DNA of 64,000 bases. Source: Candidatus Lachnoclostridium avicola (GTDB lineage Bacteria; Bacillota; Clostridia; Lachnospirales; Lachnospiraceae). The DNA is taken from contig DXFM01000047.1 in assembly GCA_019114465.1 (NCBI GenBank), forward strand, positions 39,292 to 103,291, read 5' to 3'. The notes under the pieces are model-generated. The model did not search any database. It was not told the DNA's origin and saw only the letters and a list, made by a program, of their open reading frames with translations. A program made the translations under genes and the position numbers. This document shows positions 56,717 to 62,796 of this stretch, piece by piece. The first letter of the stretch is position 1. Each line of letters begins with the position of its first letter.

Positions 56717-57388
56717 ATGACCGTGAAAAAGGGGAAACTTATGATGCTGGCTTTGACCGCGTCCTTAAGCGCTGCCGGGCTGTGGGGCTGTCGGGGAGAG
56801 GCGGCATATCTGACCGGAGGACAGGCGCAGTCCGCGGAGGAATCCGGGACGGAGGAGACCTCAGAGGATGAAATTGCCGCCGGGGGGACTTCTGAAGAAG
56901 AAACAGACGGGTTCGGAACGACTGCGGATCTCGCCTTTGCCGGGGAAACTTCTCAGGAGGAGACGCAGCTCACGGAATCCATCCAGGTCACCGGAAGTTC
57001 CGATCGGTCCGCTCCCTCAGGCATGGCCCTGTACCGGTCCAGTCTTTTTATCTGGAATGAGGAGGAGTGGAGCCTGGAACTTTATGTCCCGGAGGAGGCG
57101 CTGGCGGACGGGGAGCTGATGCTGGACGACCTCTGCCCCTTCCAGATCCGGGCGGTGTCTCCGGACAGAGCCTACGTGCTGTTTGACGATTCTGTTCAGC
57201 TGGGAACCCCTGCCGGGGATGTGTGGACCGATGAAGAAGGCCGGCTTCACATTGTGATCCGGGATGTGCGCACCGCCCTTTACCGGATCACGGAATTTGT
57301 CTATGACGGGGAGCAGGACGGGTTTGAAGGACAGGCGGTCATCGACCGGGAAGGAATCAATTACTGGGGAACGGTGACGGGGCAGTGA
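56717..57388 (+). CDS. Predicted lipoprotein of unknown function
   Basis: A 223-residue protein with a signal peptide ending in LWGC (Cys at about 25), then an acidic Ser/Thr/Glu-rich linker (about 40-100). A C-terminal domain (about 100-220) reads LYRSSLFIWNEEEWSLELYVPEE and ends GINYWGTVTGQ. I do not recognise it. It lies just upstream of ssrA and outside the integrated element. No operon partner. Confidence 0.68.
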   Translation: MTVKKGKLMMLALTASLSAAGLWGCRGEAAYLTGGQAQSAEESGTEETSEDEIAAGGTSEEETDGFGTTADLAFAGETSQEETQLTESIQVTGSSDRSAPSGMALYRSSLFIWNEEEWSLELYVPEEALADGELMLDDLCPFQIRAVSPDRAYVLFDDSVQLGTPAGDVWTDEEGRLHIVIRDVRTALYRITEFVYDGEQDGFEGQAVIDREGINYWGTVTGQ

Positions 57389-57408
57389 CGCGCCGCCCCG
57401 GCCGGGCC

Positions 57409-57438
57409 TTGACAGAAGGAAAAATTCATGGTATTCTG
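57409..57438 (+). promoter_or_regulatory. Promoter of ssrA (tmRNA)
   Basis: TTGACA (57409-57414), 18-bp spacer, TATTCT (57433-57438). The precursor would start about 20 bases before the mature 5' end. Confidence 0.75.
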
Positions 57439-57463
57439 TTTAGGCTGAGAACGTATGTTTCAG

Positions 57464-57799
57464 GGGCAGTACTGGTTTCGACAGGGGCCATGCAGCTGGT
57501 GAAGCTATCCGTATGCAATGCGTTAAATGGCAAACCTAAATATAAACGCTGAAGATAATTTAGCAATCGCTGCTTAATTGCAGCTGTCAGCCTTAGAGCA
57601 CTCACACTTTAAGTTCCTGGCATCGACCATGTGAGAAACGACGTATGCAAAGCTTTGCGCATGCGGGCGTATGATGAAGCTACTGAAACCGTCAGAATGT
57701 CTGTTTTCGGGCGGCAGAGGGAATGACAAAGAACAGACTATGATAGTAGAAGAACAGGGAATTGGTTTTTGGACACGGGTTCAAATCCCGTCTGCTCCA
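57464..57799 (+). ncRNA. ssrA: tmRNA
   Basis: The mature RNA starts GGGGCAGTACTGG and ends in a tRNA-like domain with GGTTCAAATCC. The acceptor GGGGCAG pairs with CTGCTCC (57792-57798), discriminator A57799, CCA not encoded. The tag reading frame starts at GCA 57530 and ends TAA 57575-57577: ANLNINAEDNLAIAA, with the usual proteolysis end -AA. It works with SmpB (52615) and RNase R (50452). Its 3' end is also the attachment site of the element that follows. Confidence 0.95.
57775..57799. mobile_element. Probable left attachment site (attL) of the integrated element
   Basis: The tRNA-like 3' end of ssrA is a well-known target for tyrosine integrases. The int gene lies 142 bases away with no chromosomal gene between. 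Insertion leaves ssrA intact, so the core should be part of the T-arm/acceptor segment. The exact core and its right-hand copy cannot be seen, because the right end is outside the window. Confidence 0.65.
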
Positions 57800-57806
57800 C
57801 TTTGGA

Positions 57807-57852
57807 AAAACCTCGTAACTATGGGAAAAACCGCGTAGTTACGAGGTTTTTT
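57807..57852 (+). terminator. Terminator of ssrA, lying within the integrated element
   Basis: A 15-bp perfect stem, AAAACCTCGTAACTA (57807-57821) with TAGTTACGAGGTTTT (57836-57850), continues into T. If the integration core is in the tRNA-like end, this terminator is element DNA, so the element supplies the end of the host ssrA transcript. Confidence 0.9.
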
Positions 57853-57902
57853 CGTGTTTTGAAAATAAAAAGTGATCATCACAAATACAAAAATATACGC
57901 CT

Positions 57903-57946
57903 GAATATCACACAAGTATCACACGAATATCACACGAATATCACAC
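57903..57946. repeat. Four tandem 11-bp repeats, candidate integrase arm sites
   Basis: Four head-to-tail units: gaatatcacac, aagtatcacac, gaatatcacac, gaatatcacac (three identical, one with two changes). They lie between attL and int, and the last unit overlaps the int stop codon. Direct repeats in this place are typical arm-type binding sites for the N-terminal domain of tyrosine integrases. Confidence 0.8.
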
Positions 57947-58984
57947 GGTTTTCAAGCTGCTGAAGTGATCGTTAATTTTCTTTGTCTGCTTTTCTTTTTC
58001 CAGATCAATGACATTACGGTATACTGTTTTCATAACATTATCACTGGACCATCCTCCGCGCTGCATAATATACTGATCCGGTACACCGATGGCGTGCATG
58101 ATGCTGGCAGCGTAGTGGCGCAGGTCATGGAATCGAAAATGCGGAACCCCGGAATAGATCACAGCGCGTTTAAAGCGGTCGCTGATTTGATCCGGAGTGC
58201 ACTTGATAATTTTGCCTTCGATCCCGGACAAACGCTTAATCACAAATTCTGGCAGCGTTATTTCGCGGTATCCGCCATAAGTTTTCGGATGATTTTTTAT
58301 GACCCAAAAGCCATCCGAATCCTGAACCAGGGATTTTGTAATTTTAACTTTGTTTCCCTCGATGTCCTTGTCTGTCAAGGCACAGATTTCACTTCTCCGG
58401 AGCGGCCCAAACGCAGCCAAAAGCACAGCTATTTCTAACTCTTTTCCCTGGATATGATGCAGTAGTGTTTTAATATCATCGTCACTGGGACAATAGAGTT
58501 CCGTCCGTTCCCGCTGCGGAAGAGTAATTCTCAAACGCAAATCAGGAGCGAACATAGCCAGGGTAGGCACGAGAAGCCCATATACATTGCGTACTGTTTT
58601 GGACGATAGCCGGCCTGAAAGGTCGCTGATCCATAGCTGTATGTCCTGGCTCCGCACGTCTTCCAGTTTCATATTCCCGATTGTTCCGGTAAAATATCTT
58701 TTCTGCATTCCGATATATTCCTTAATGGTGGCAGGGCTTAAAACCCCTTTTTTGAGGGTGATATAACGAGTGACAGCGTCATATACAGTAAGATTTTCAG
58801 GAGTTTGTTCTTTGGAATCGTGTTTTGTCAGCCAATCATTAGCGGCCGCCCTGGCCAGCTTTTTAGACGGTGCTGTAAATGACTTGTAGTGTCGTTTTCC
58901 GTTAGCATCGGTGTGAGAGTACACCTGTACGCGGTAGCTGCCACTGGGCAGCTGGTTCTTTTTCTTCTTCGGGGTTTTCGCCAT
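57941..58984 (-). CDS. int: Tyrosine-type site-specific integrase
   Basis: A 347-residue integrase. A basic N-terminal AP2/arm-binding segment (about 1-55, YRVQVYSHTDANGKRHYKSF) is followed by the SAM-like core-binding domain (about 65-150) and the catalytic domain. The catalytic set visible is Arg in GPLRRSEICAL, HFRFHDLRHY (His-X-X-Arg), GGWSS (replacing the usual GH) and the nucleophile Tyr in KTVYRNV. ATG 58984 has AGGAGG upstream; longer in-frame readings lack an SD. It acts on the ssrA 3' end. Confidence 0.93.
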   Translation of the reverse strand: MAKTPKKKKNQLPSGSYRVQVYSHTDANGKRHYKSFTAPSKKLARAAANDWLTKHDSKEQTPENLTVYDAVTRYITLKKGVLSPATIKEYIGMQKRYFTGTIGNMKLEDVRSQDIQLWISDLSGRLSSKTVRNVYGLLVPTLAMFAPDLRLRITLPQRERTELYCPSDDDIKTLLHHIQGKELEIAVLLAAFGPLRRSEICALTDKDIEGNKVKITKSLVQDSDGFWVIKNHPKTYGGYREITLPEFVIKRLSGIEGKIIKCTPDQISDRFKRAVIYSGVPHFRFHDLRHYAASIMHAIGVPDQYIMQRGGWSSDNVMKTVYRNVIDLEKEKQTKKINDHFSSLKTV

Positions 58985-59037
58985 AATCTTGTCCTCCTTT
59001 TTGAGTATAAAAATAACAGCCGCACAAATGTTCGGAC

Positions 59038-59066
59038 TTGTCGGCTGCCCCCGAAGATGGTACAAT
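59038..59066 (+). promoter_or_regulatory. Promoter of the candidate small RNA
   Basis: TTGTCG (59038-59043), 17-bp spacer, TACAAT (59061-59066), on the plus strand, pointing away from int. A strong terminator follows about 100 bases later, with no credible coding frame between. Confidence 0.65.
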
Positions 59067-59072
59067 AGTTTT

Positions 59073-59169
59073 GCACACTTATTGTCCTCTTCGGAGGAAA
59101 TCTCATCTATTCTCCGGTTGGCGCCGGAGATGTCAGCCGGTTCCTGTTGGCGCAGGGACCGGTTTTTTT
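59073..59169 (+). ncRNA. Candidate structured small RNA between int and the immunity region
   Basis: About 97 nt from an expected start near 59073 to a T-run. It contains three successive hairpins: TCCTC-ttcg-GAGGA (59085-59098, UUCG loop), TCTCCG/CCGGAGA (about 59111-59130) and the terminator stem CCGGTTCCTG (59137-59146) with CAGGGACCGG (59153-59162) plus seven T. Its TTGTCCTC (59082-59089) recurs on the same strand at 58989-58996 and is therefore complementary to the SD region of int mRNA. No known RNA family was recognised. Confidence 0.55.
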
Positions 59170-59181
59170 ATTACACTGGCT

Positions 59182-59460
59182 TTAACAGTAATAGGTTATC
59201 TGCCCAAAATACGAAAGCCATTTATTTACAACATCTTGATTTCGCGCTTCAATAATTTCCATAATGTAGCGCAGTTTCCGGTTCGGAATTCGAGAAGCGT
59301 TATTGCAGAGAAGACAGCGCCCAGAGCGAGTAATCCATATTTTGGTAGAATGCTCAGAAGGAACACCTTCTGACACATGAACATGGATAGGCTCCAATGG
59401 AACGCCTTCATTTATCCAGAAATAAACAACAAAAGAGCCAATCTTAAAAATTTGCGGCAT
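59182..59460 (-). CDS. DUF4160 domain protein
   Basis: A 92-residue protein beginning MPQIFKIGSFVVYFWINEG, with VHVSEG and TKIWITRSGRCLLCNNASRIP, as in DUF4160. ATG 59460 is chosen for the strong GGGAGGAGG-type SD upstream. DUF4160 genes are often paired with a second small gene (frequently DUF2442) in mobile DNA, and their role is unknown. It overlaps the next gene by 17 bases, so the two are translated together. Confidence 0.75.
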   Translation of the reverse strand: MPQIFKIGSFVVYFWINEGVPLEPIHVHVSEGVPSEHSTKIWITRSGRCLLCNNASRIPNRKLRYIMEIIEARNQDVVNKWLSYFGQITYYC

Positions 59461-59722
59461 TGTCGAATCCTCCCTCCCGGGCAAGCTGGATGATAATGTG
59501 GGACACTGATTGCAAATATTCCTGATAATTTTTAATTTCCTTATCTGAGAATCCGCATATATTTTCCCATTTGTAGGAGGGAAGATAACATTCCGCAGAA
59601 CGGAATCCACCGTTAATGGGCTGTTCAAAATATACCTTCACTGTTTCAACTCCATTAACATCGTATGCTTCAGAATGTGCTACGCCGGTGTTGTCGCTTA
59701 AGGTCATAAATGGATACATCAT
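59444..59722 (-). CDS. Unknown protein paired with DUF4160
   Basis: A 92-residue acidic protein (MMYPFMTLSDNTGVAHSEAYDVNG, then a SDKEIKNYQEYL helix near the end). It is in the position taken by DUF2442 proteins in similar pairs, but I see no clear DUF2442 motif, so it is left unassigned. SD AGGAGG lies 8 bases before ATG 59722. It is co-transcribed with the ImmA-like and repressor genes upstream. Confidence 0.65.
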   Translation of the reverse strand: MMYPFMTLSDNTGVAHSEAYDVNGVETVKVYFEQPINGGFRSAECYLPSYKWENICGFSDKEIKNYQEYLQSVSHIIIQLAREGGFDNAANF

Positions 59723-59734
59723 AAGGTTTACCTC

Positions 59735-60193
59735 CTATTGCAGATTTGTTGCTCCTACTTTTTGTGTTTTTAGTCTTAGTTCAATCAACCGCTTTTCATA
59801 CCCCAGCAAACGAGACAGCTGTTCCGTATCGTAATCACGATATTCCTCCAATACATCATCACCGATCAACAGATCCATGGCAAATGTATCAGCCTCAATT
59901 TCAAATTTATTGGTATTGAAACAGGTTCTGGTATCCATAAAAATGGCATTTGCCTTCTTATGAAGGAACATATGCCCCATCTCATGGGCGCATTCAAAAA
60001 TCTGCTCATGGCGGGGAAGATTTTCGTTGATGTAAATAATATTGTTCCGCTGAAAATATTGGTAGAAAGCCCTGGTGCCGGTAAGCGGGACAAAGACCAA
60101 AATTGCATTTAATCCCTGCAGGATCTCAAACGGATTGCGGGTCCGATATTTTCGGGCCAGGTAATCCGCTTTTTTCTTTATATCCATAGGCAC
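59735..60193 (-). CDS. ImmA/IrrE-family metallopeptidase
   Basis: A 152-residue zinc protease with the motif HEMGH (His70-Glu71-X-X-His74) in IFECAHEMGHMFLHKKANAIF, followed by IEADTFAMDLL (third ligand region). In ICEBs1 and related phages, ImmA cleaves the ImmR repressor on DNA damage. The neighbour at 60195 is that repressor type. Start is GTG 60193 (AAGGA 5 bases upstream); ATG 60187 is possible. Confidence 0.9.
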   Translation of the reverse strand: MPMDIKKKADYLARKYRTRNPFEILQGLNAILVFVPLTGTRAFYQYFQRNNIIYINENLPRHEQIFECAHEMGHMFLHKKANAIFMDTRTCFNTNKFEIEADTFAMDLLIGDDVLEEYRDYDTEQLSRLLGYEKRLIELRLKTQKVGATNLQ

Positions 60194-60194
60194 A

Positions 60195-60623
60195 TCAGTC
60201 CTTTTTGTATTTTTTCGGCGTATACTTTTCTTTATTTTTTTTCTTTGCCAATTCCATACCTATCTGCATGGCAGACAAAATGGAGTCAATGGCTTCCGGG
60301 GTGGCCGGCTGTCCGTCAAACATGAGGCCGTCCTGAGAAAGCAGCTGGTCTCTGGTCTGATCCAGGATCTTTTCTATGTCACGCTCATCCCGGCGGGTAA
60401 GTTCTGGAGATTTATCTTTTACTTCTTCCTCCATTTTTCCAGTTAAGAGATAGGACAGTGGAACGCCAAAATAATCAGCAATCTTTTGTAATTTATCAGG
60501 TTTGGGAGTATATCTTCCTCTTTTCCAGTTAGTTAGTGTAACTGTAGATATTCCGGTTTCTTTTGCCACTTTATAAGCCGTAACGCCGTATTTGTCGAGA
60601 AGGCGCTGAAAGTATTCATACAT
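60195..60623 (-). CDS. CI-like XRE repressor of the element
   Basis: A 142-residue repressor. The N-terminal HTH (about 5-62) has YKVAKETGISTVTLTNWKRGRYTPK. A linker is followed by an unrelated C-terminal part (about 70-142) without a LexA-type protease fold, so inactivation is likely done by the ImmA-like protease encoded next. Start ATG 60623 with AGGAG. It faces the Cro-like gene across the TTAGCTAA array, which it probably binds. Confidence 0.9.
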   Translation of the reverse strand: MYEYFQRLLDKYGVTAYKVAKETGISTVTLTNWKRGRYTPKPDKLQKIADYFGVPLSYLLTGKMEEEVKDKSPELTRRDERDIEKILDQTRDQLLSQDGLMFDGQPATPEAIDSILSAMQIGMELAKKKNKEKYTPKKYKKD

Positions 60624-60641
60624 ATAGAGTTGCTCCTTTTA

Positions 60642-60805
60642 TTAGCTATCAAATTAGCTAATTTTTTTTAGCTATTTTAATTGACACACTAACAAAAGTA
60701 TGCTATAGTGTGGACATAGCTAATAAAACTTAGCTAAACATGAAAGAGCTAAGAAATCTTTTATAACTTAGGTGGTACTTTGATTATATTAGATTTCTTA
60801 GCTAA
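60642..60805. promoter_or_regulatory. Operator array: seven TTAGCTAA-type sites between CI-like and Cro-like genes
   Basis: Sites related to the 8-bp palindrome TTAGCTAA: 60642-60649 (TTAGCTAT), 60654-60661 (perfect), 60668-60675 (TTAGCTAT), 60716-60723 (ATAGCTAA), 60730-60737 (perfect), 60745-60752 (AGAGCTAA) and 60798-60805 (perfect). Three are near the repressor start, two straddle the plus-strand start point and two lie in the Cro-like leader. The last two are also part of a 13-bp inverted repeat (60747-60759 with 60791-60803). Confidence 0.88.
60681..60709 (+). promoter_or_regulatory. Lytic-side (PR-like) promoter of the element
   Basis: TTGACA (60681-60686), 17-bp spacer, TATAGT (60704-60709), with TG one base upstream of the -10. 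It is flanked by operator sites ending at 60675 and starting at 60716, so both can be covered by repressor. Confidence 0.88.
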
Positions 60806-60837
60806 AGTCAATAGATAAGATAATGGGAGGTGACATT

Positions 60838-61041
60838 TTGTACAAGAAATATGCGGAATTAAGAGATAAAGCTGGAAAAACAGATTATGCAGTTTCAAAA
60901 GATACTGGAATATCTACAGCTACACTGACGAGTTGGAAATATGGTAGATATTGTCCTAAATTCGACAAACTGCTGATCTTGGCCAAATATTTCGGCGTGC
61001 CGGTGGAGTATTTCGCAGAGGGCGATGGGAAGGAGGAGTGA
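60838..61041 (+). CDS. Cro-like XRE regulator
   Basis: A 67-residue protein that is almost only an HTH. Its recognition region GISTATLTSWKYGRYCPK nearly repeats that of the CI-like protein (GISTVTLTNWKRGRYTPK), so both should read the same operators. A TTG start at 60838 is preferred because GGAGGTGA (60825-60832) is its SD; the ATG at 60823 lies before that SD. It is the first gene of the plus-strand early transcript. Inferred function: Cro-type shut-off of the repressor. Confidence 0.8.
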   Translation: MYKKYAELRDKAGKTDYAVSKDTGISTATLTSWKYGRYCPKFDKLLILAKYFGVPVEYFAEGDGKEE

Positions 61042-61047
61042 GAAAGA

Positions 61048-61308
61048 ATGACGGAACGACAGTTACGGTTTTTAAAAAATGATGGAATTGATCCAGAAAA
61101 AATTGAAAAGGTGTGTGGAGAGGTATTTGAGATACTCGAAACTCAAAATTTTACTTTAAAGGAAACTGATTTTTTACTTTCCTCAATGAAAAGCATTTTA
61201 AGATTGATGACAAAAGACGATCCATTGAGGAAAGTAGGTGGGTTTGATTATTTTTCTTCCATCAAAGAGCAATTATCCTTGGAGGCTTCTTCAAAAACAG
61301 CGTCATAA
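61048..61308 (+). CDS. Small early protein, unknown function
   Basis: An 86-residue helical protein starting MTERQLRFLKNDGIDPEKIEKV, SD AAGGAGGAG, 6 bases after the Cro-like gene. No known domain. Its last 61 bases overlap a convergent gene (61248-61469). The AT-rich composition is in line with its neighbours. Confidence 0.6.
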   Translation: MTERQLRFLKNDGIDPEKIEKVCGEVFEILETQNFTLKETDFLLSSMKSILRLMTKDDPLRKVGGFDYFSSIKEQLSLEASSKTAS

Positions 61309-61469
61309 ATTGTGGCATATAATTTCCACATTTCTATAGCAGAAGCAATAGATGTATTCATGTCACCGGGAATAAAGTTTTCGTCAGGCATTTGTTGTAT
61401 TTGACGATTGCAATAGGAAGAAGCGATGTTATGTGCCGCAATTTCTGGATTTACATAAAATATTCCCAT
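61248..61469 (-). CDS. Small protein on the opposite strand, unknown function
   Basis: A 73-residue frame, MGIFYVNPEIAAHNIASSYC, with a good SD (AAGGAG) before ATG 61469. It overlaps the convergent gene at its 3' end. Its upstream region is copy A of a 67-bp repeat, the same arrangement as the KTSC gene at 61825-62031. This suggests both minus-strand genes share a promoter type. No known domain. Confidence 0.55.
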   Translation of the reverse strand: MGIFYVNPEIAAHNIASSYCNRQIQQMPDENFIPGDMNTSIASAIEMWKLYATIYDAVFEEASKDNCSLMEEK

Positions 61470-61489
61470 TAAAAATATTCTCCTTTTTG

Positions 61490-61556
61490 TACTCGGCGCT
61501 GGCACGCCTGTATAAGGAAGTATATCACGGGAGAGAGAGAAAAACCAGAAGAGAAA
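61490..61556. repeat. 67-bp repeat, copy A
   Basis: From TACTCGGCGCTGGC to CCAGAAGAGAAA. It is about four-fifths identical by eye to copy B at 62054-62119. Both copies lie about 20 bases upstream of a minus-strand small gene. The right end abuts exactly the point where an HTH gene fragment begins (61553-61687). Confidence 0.7.
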
Positions 61557-61687
61557 ATTTAGGCAATGTCACTACTAAAGGGTGGAAGACTTCTAACCCT
61601 CGCATTGATTCGTTGCAGAGGGTAGCTAAACGGATGGGTATTTCCATTGAAGAACTGCTGGCAGAGGACGATGGGAAAGGAGAGTGA
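61553..61687 (+). pseudogene. N-terminally truncated XRE regulator fragment
   Basis: The frame encodes NVTTKGWKTSNPRIDSLQRV followed by AKRMGISIEELLAEDDGKGE, the second half of an XRE helix-turn-helix (recognition helix onward). The first helices and any start codon with SD are missing; repeat copy A occupies that place. It may be non-functional, or expressed from an unrecognised start. Confidence 0.6.
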
Positions 61688-61693
61688 GAAAGA

Positions 61694-61828
61694 ATGGAAG
61701 TAAAGACTTGTGAATTAGTTGACGAGATAGGAGAGAGAGAAGGGGTAGAAAGAAAAGAAGTAAGGCCTTACCAGACGGAAAGAATTACCGTGGAAGGCCC
61801 GGCAATAGTTTTGATAGTCACAGATTAG
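61694..61828 (+). CDS. Small phage-type protein (44 aa)
   Basis: Starts MEVKTCELVDEIGERE and ends VEGPAIVLIVTD, an ending I recall from many small proteins in clostridial prophages; function unknown. The SD GGAGAG precedes ATG 61694. Its stop overlaps the convergent KTSC gene by 4 bases. Confidence 0.65.
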   Translation: MEVKTCELVDEIGEREGVERKEVRPYQTERITVEGPAIVLIVTD

Positions 61829-62031
61829 CCGATTTTCTTATAGGCATATTGATTCTTTATGTAGTCAGAAAAAAATCTTCCATGTGAACGAGCTTCTAGT
61901 AATCCGTTGTAAATAGAAGCTGGAACGCCAATATATTCATATAGGCTTCCAGATTGAAATCTAATATGTAAGATTCCATTTTCCCAGCCTATGGAATGAA
62001 GATTGGAAGATGATACAGAAATCATATTCAT
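61825..62031 (-). CDS. KTSC domain protein
   Basis: A 68-residue protein, MNMISVSSSNLHSIGWENG, then FQSGSLYEYIGVPASIYNGL, matching the KTSC domain found in phage and mobile-element proteins, function unknown. The SD is weak; ATG 62031 (or 62025) is chosen by domain alignment. Copy B of the 67-bp repeat lies directly upstream. Confidence 0.78.
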   Translation of the reverse strand: MNMISVSSSNLHSIGWENGILHIRFQSGSLYEYIGVPASIYNGLLEARSHGRFFSDYIKNQYAYKKIG

Positions 62032-62053
62032 AGAGTATACCCACTTTCTTTTA

Positions 62054-62119
62054 TACTCGGCCTGGCGGGGCCTGTAAGGGGAGTATAGCACGAGAGAGGA
62101 GAAATCGCCAGAAGAGAAA
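62054..62119. repeat. 67-bp repeat, copy B (66 bp)
   Basis: TACTCGGCCTGGCG to CCAGAAGAGAAA. It includes an inverted repeat TATACTC/GAGTATA (62053-62088). On the minus strand TATACT (from AGTATA) could be the -10 of the KTSC gene. See copy A. Confidence 0.7.
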
Positions 62120-62134
62120 GGGGGAGTGAGAAGA

Positions 62135-62293
62135 ATGGCATTAAGACCTAACGGAACATCAAGTGCTAGAGTAATTCAGGTAATTGAAACTCGAGCACTC
62201 CGCGGTGAAGGAAGTGAAGAGGATAAATGTCGGGAAGTAGTTCAGTACTGGTCACTTAATGGAGAGTTTCTAGCGGAAAGTGACCCGGAGTGA
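62135..62293 (+). CDS. Small phage-type protein (52 aa)
   Basis: Encodes MALRPNGTSSARVIQVIETR, then ALRGEGSEEDKCREVVQYWS, ending LAESDPE. This composition and the ETRALRGEG block are common in early proteins of clostridial prophages; function unknown. The SD is GGGGGAG. The end overlaps a possible GTG start of the next gene. Confidence 0.7.
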   Translation: MALRPNGTSSARVIQVIETRALRGEGSEEDKCREVVQYWSLNGEFLAESDPE

Positions 62294-62309
62294 CAAAAGA
62301 GAGCGGGGG

Positions 62310-62558
62310 ATGAGACAAGTGGAAAGAGTTGATCCCAAATATAAAATTCCGGTACCACAAAAAATGGCTGTCTGTCCCAGAGGAATAGGAAGTTGCCTGG
62401 TGAAAGAGATGAATATCCGGAGATTGGAAGTTGAGAAGTTTTGTACAGCTATGCAGCAGCTACTTGAACCGCTGGAACTGGGGAAAAAGACTCAGATTGT
62501 AGTTGACTACGATCCGGGCCAGCCAGTTGTCCGATTCAGATTTTATGAAGAGAAGTGA
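62310..62558 (+). CDS. Early phage-type protein, unknown function
   Basis: An 82-residue protein starting MRQVERVDPKYKIPVPQ, with Cys in KMAVCPRGIGSC and ending VRFRFYEEK. ATG 62310 sits directly behind gcggggg; a GTG at 62280 is an alternative that would overlap the previous gene. No recognised domain. Confidence 0.65.
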   Translation: MRQVERVDPKYKIPVPQKMAVCPRGIGSCLVKEMNIRRLEVEKFCTAMQQLLEPLELGKKTQIVVDYDPGQPVVRFRFYEEK

Positions 62559-62575
62559 CAACAAGTTCCTGGGGG

Positions 62576-62632
62576 ATGTCCAGCATTGTTGAGGAATTAT
62601 TGGTTGAGAACAAAGAGAAAGGAGTTGAGTAA
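62576..62632 (+). CDS. Possible 18-residue leader peptide
   Basis: ATG 62576 directly after a GGGGG stretch encodes MSSIVEELLVENKEKGVE and stops at TAA 62630-62632, right where the next membrane protein frame becomes best. It may be the N-terminus of a gene broken by a frameshift or a coupled leader. Confidence 0.35.
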   Translation: MSSIVEELLVENKEKGVE

Positions 62633-62783
62633 TATTAGAGCCGTTATTGTTTTTGCTATTTGGATTATAGGAATACTTTGCGTTGCCATAATGAAAAAGA
62701 TACAGCCATGGATGTTTTGGCCATATCTTCTTTGGAGCAGTTTTATTGTGATTTCATTTACAATTTTTGCAGTAAATTGGTAA
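62586..62783 (+). CDS. Small membrane protein
   Basis: A frame with two hydrophobic segments (IRAVIVFAIWIIGILCVAI and FWPYLLWSSFIVISFTIFAV). TTG 62586 is 9 bases from GGGGGA. Alternatively it is translated from a non-standard codon near 62625-62634 behind AAAGGAG, or is the downstream part of a frameshifted gene with the 62576 peptide. About 50-65 residues; function unknown. Confidence 0.5.
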   Translation: MLRNYWLRTKRKELSNIRAVIVFAIWIIGILCVAIMKKIQPWMFWPYLLWSSFIVISFTIFAVNW

Positions 62784-62796
62784 GGAGTGATTCGAT

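Noticed and set aside
54660..57388. Common origin of the three lipoproteins (12461, 54660, 56717)
   Set aside because: They share only the signal/linker style of acidic Ser/Thr residues; the C-terminal domains do not align by eye.
57903..57946. CRISPR array
   Set aside because: The repeats are 11 bp and directly adjacent without spacers; no cas gene in the window.
62280..62309. GTG start extending the 62310 gene upstream
   Set aside because: It would overlap the previous gene's end and has a weaker SD; kept only as an alternative.
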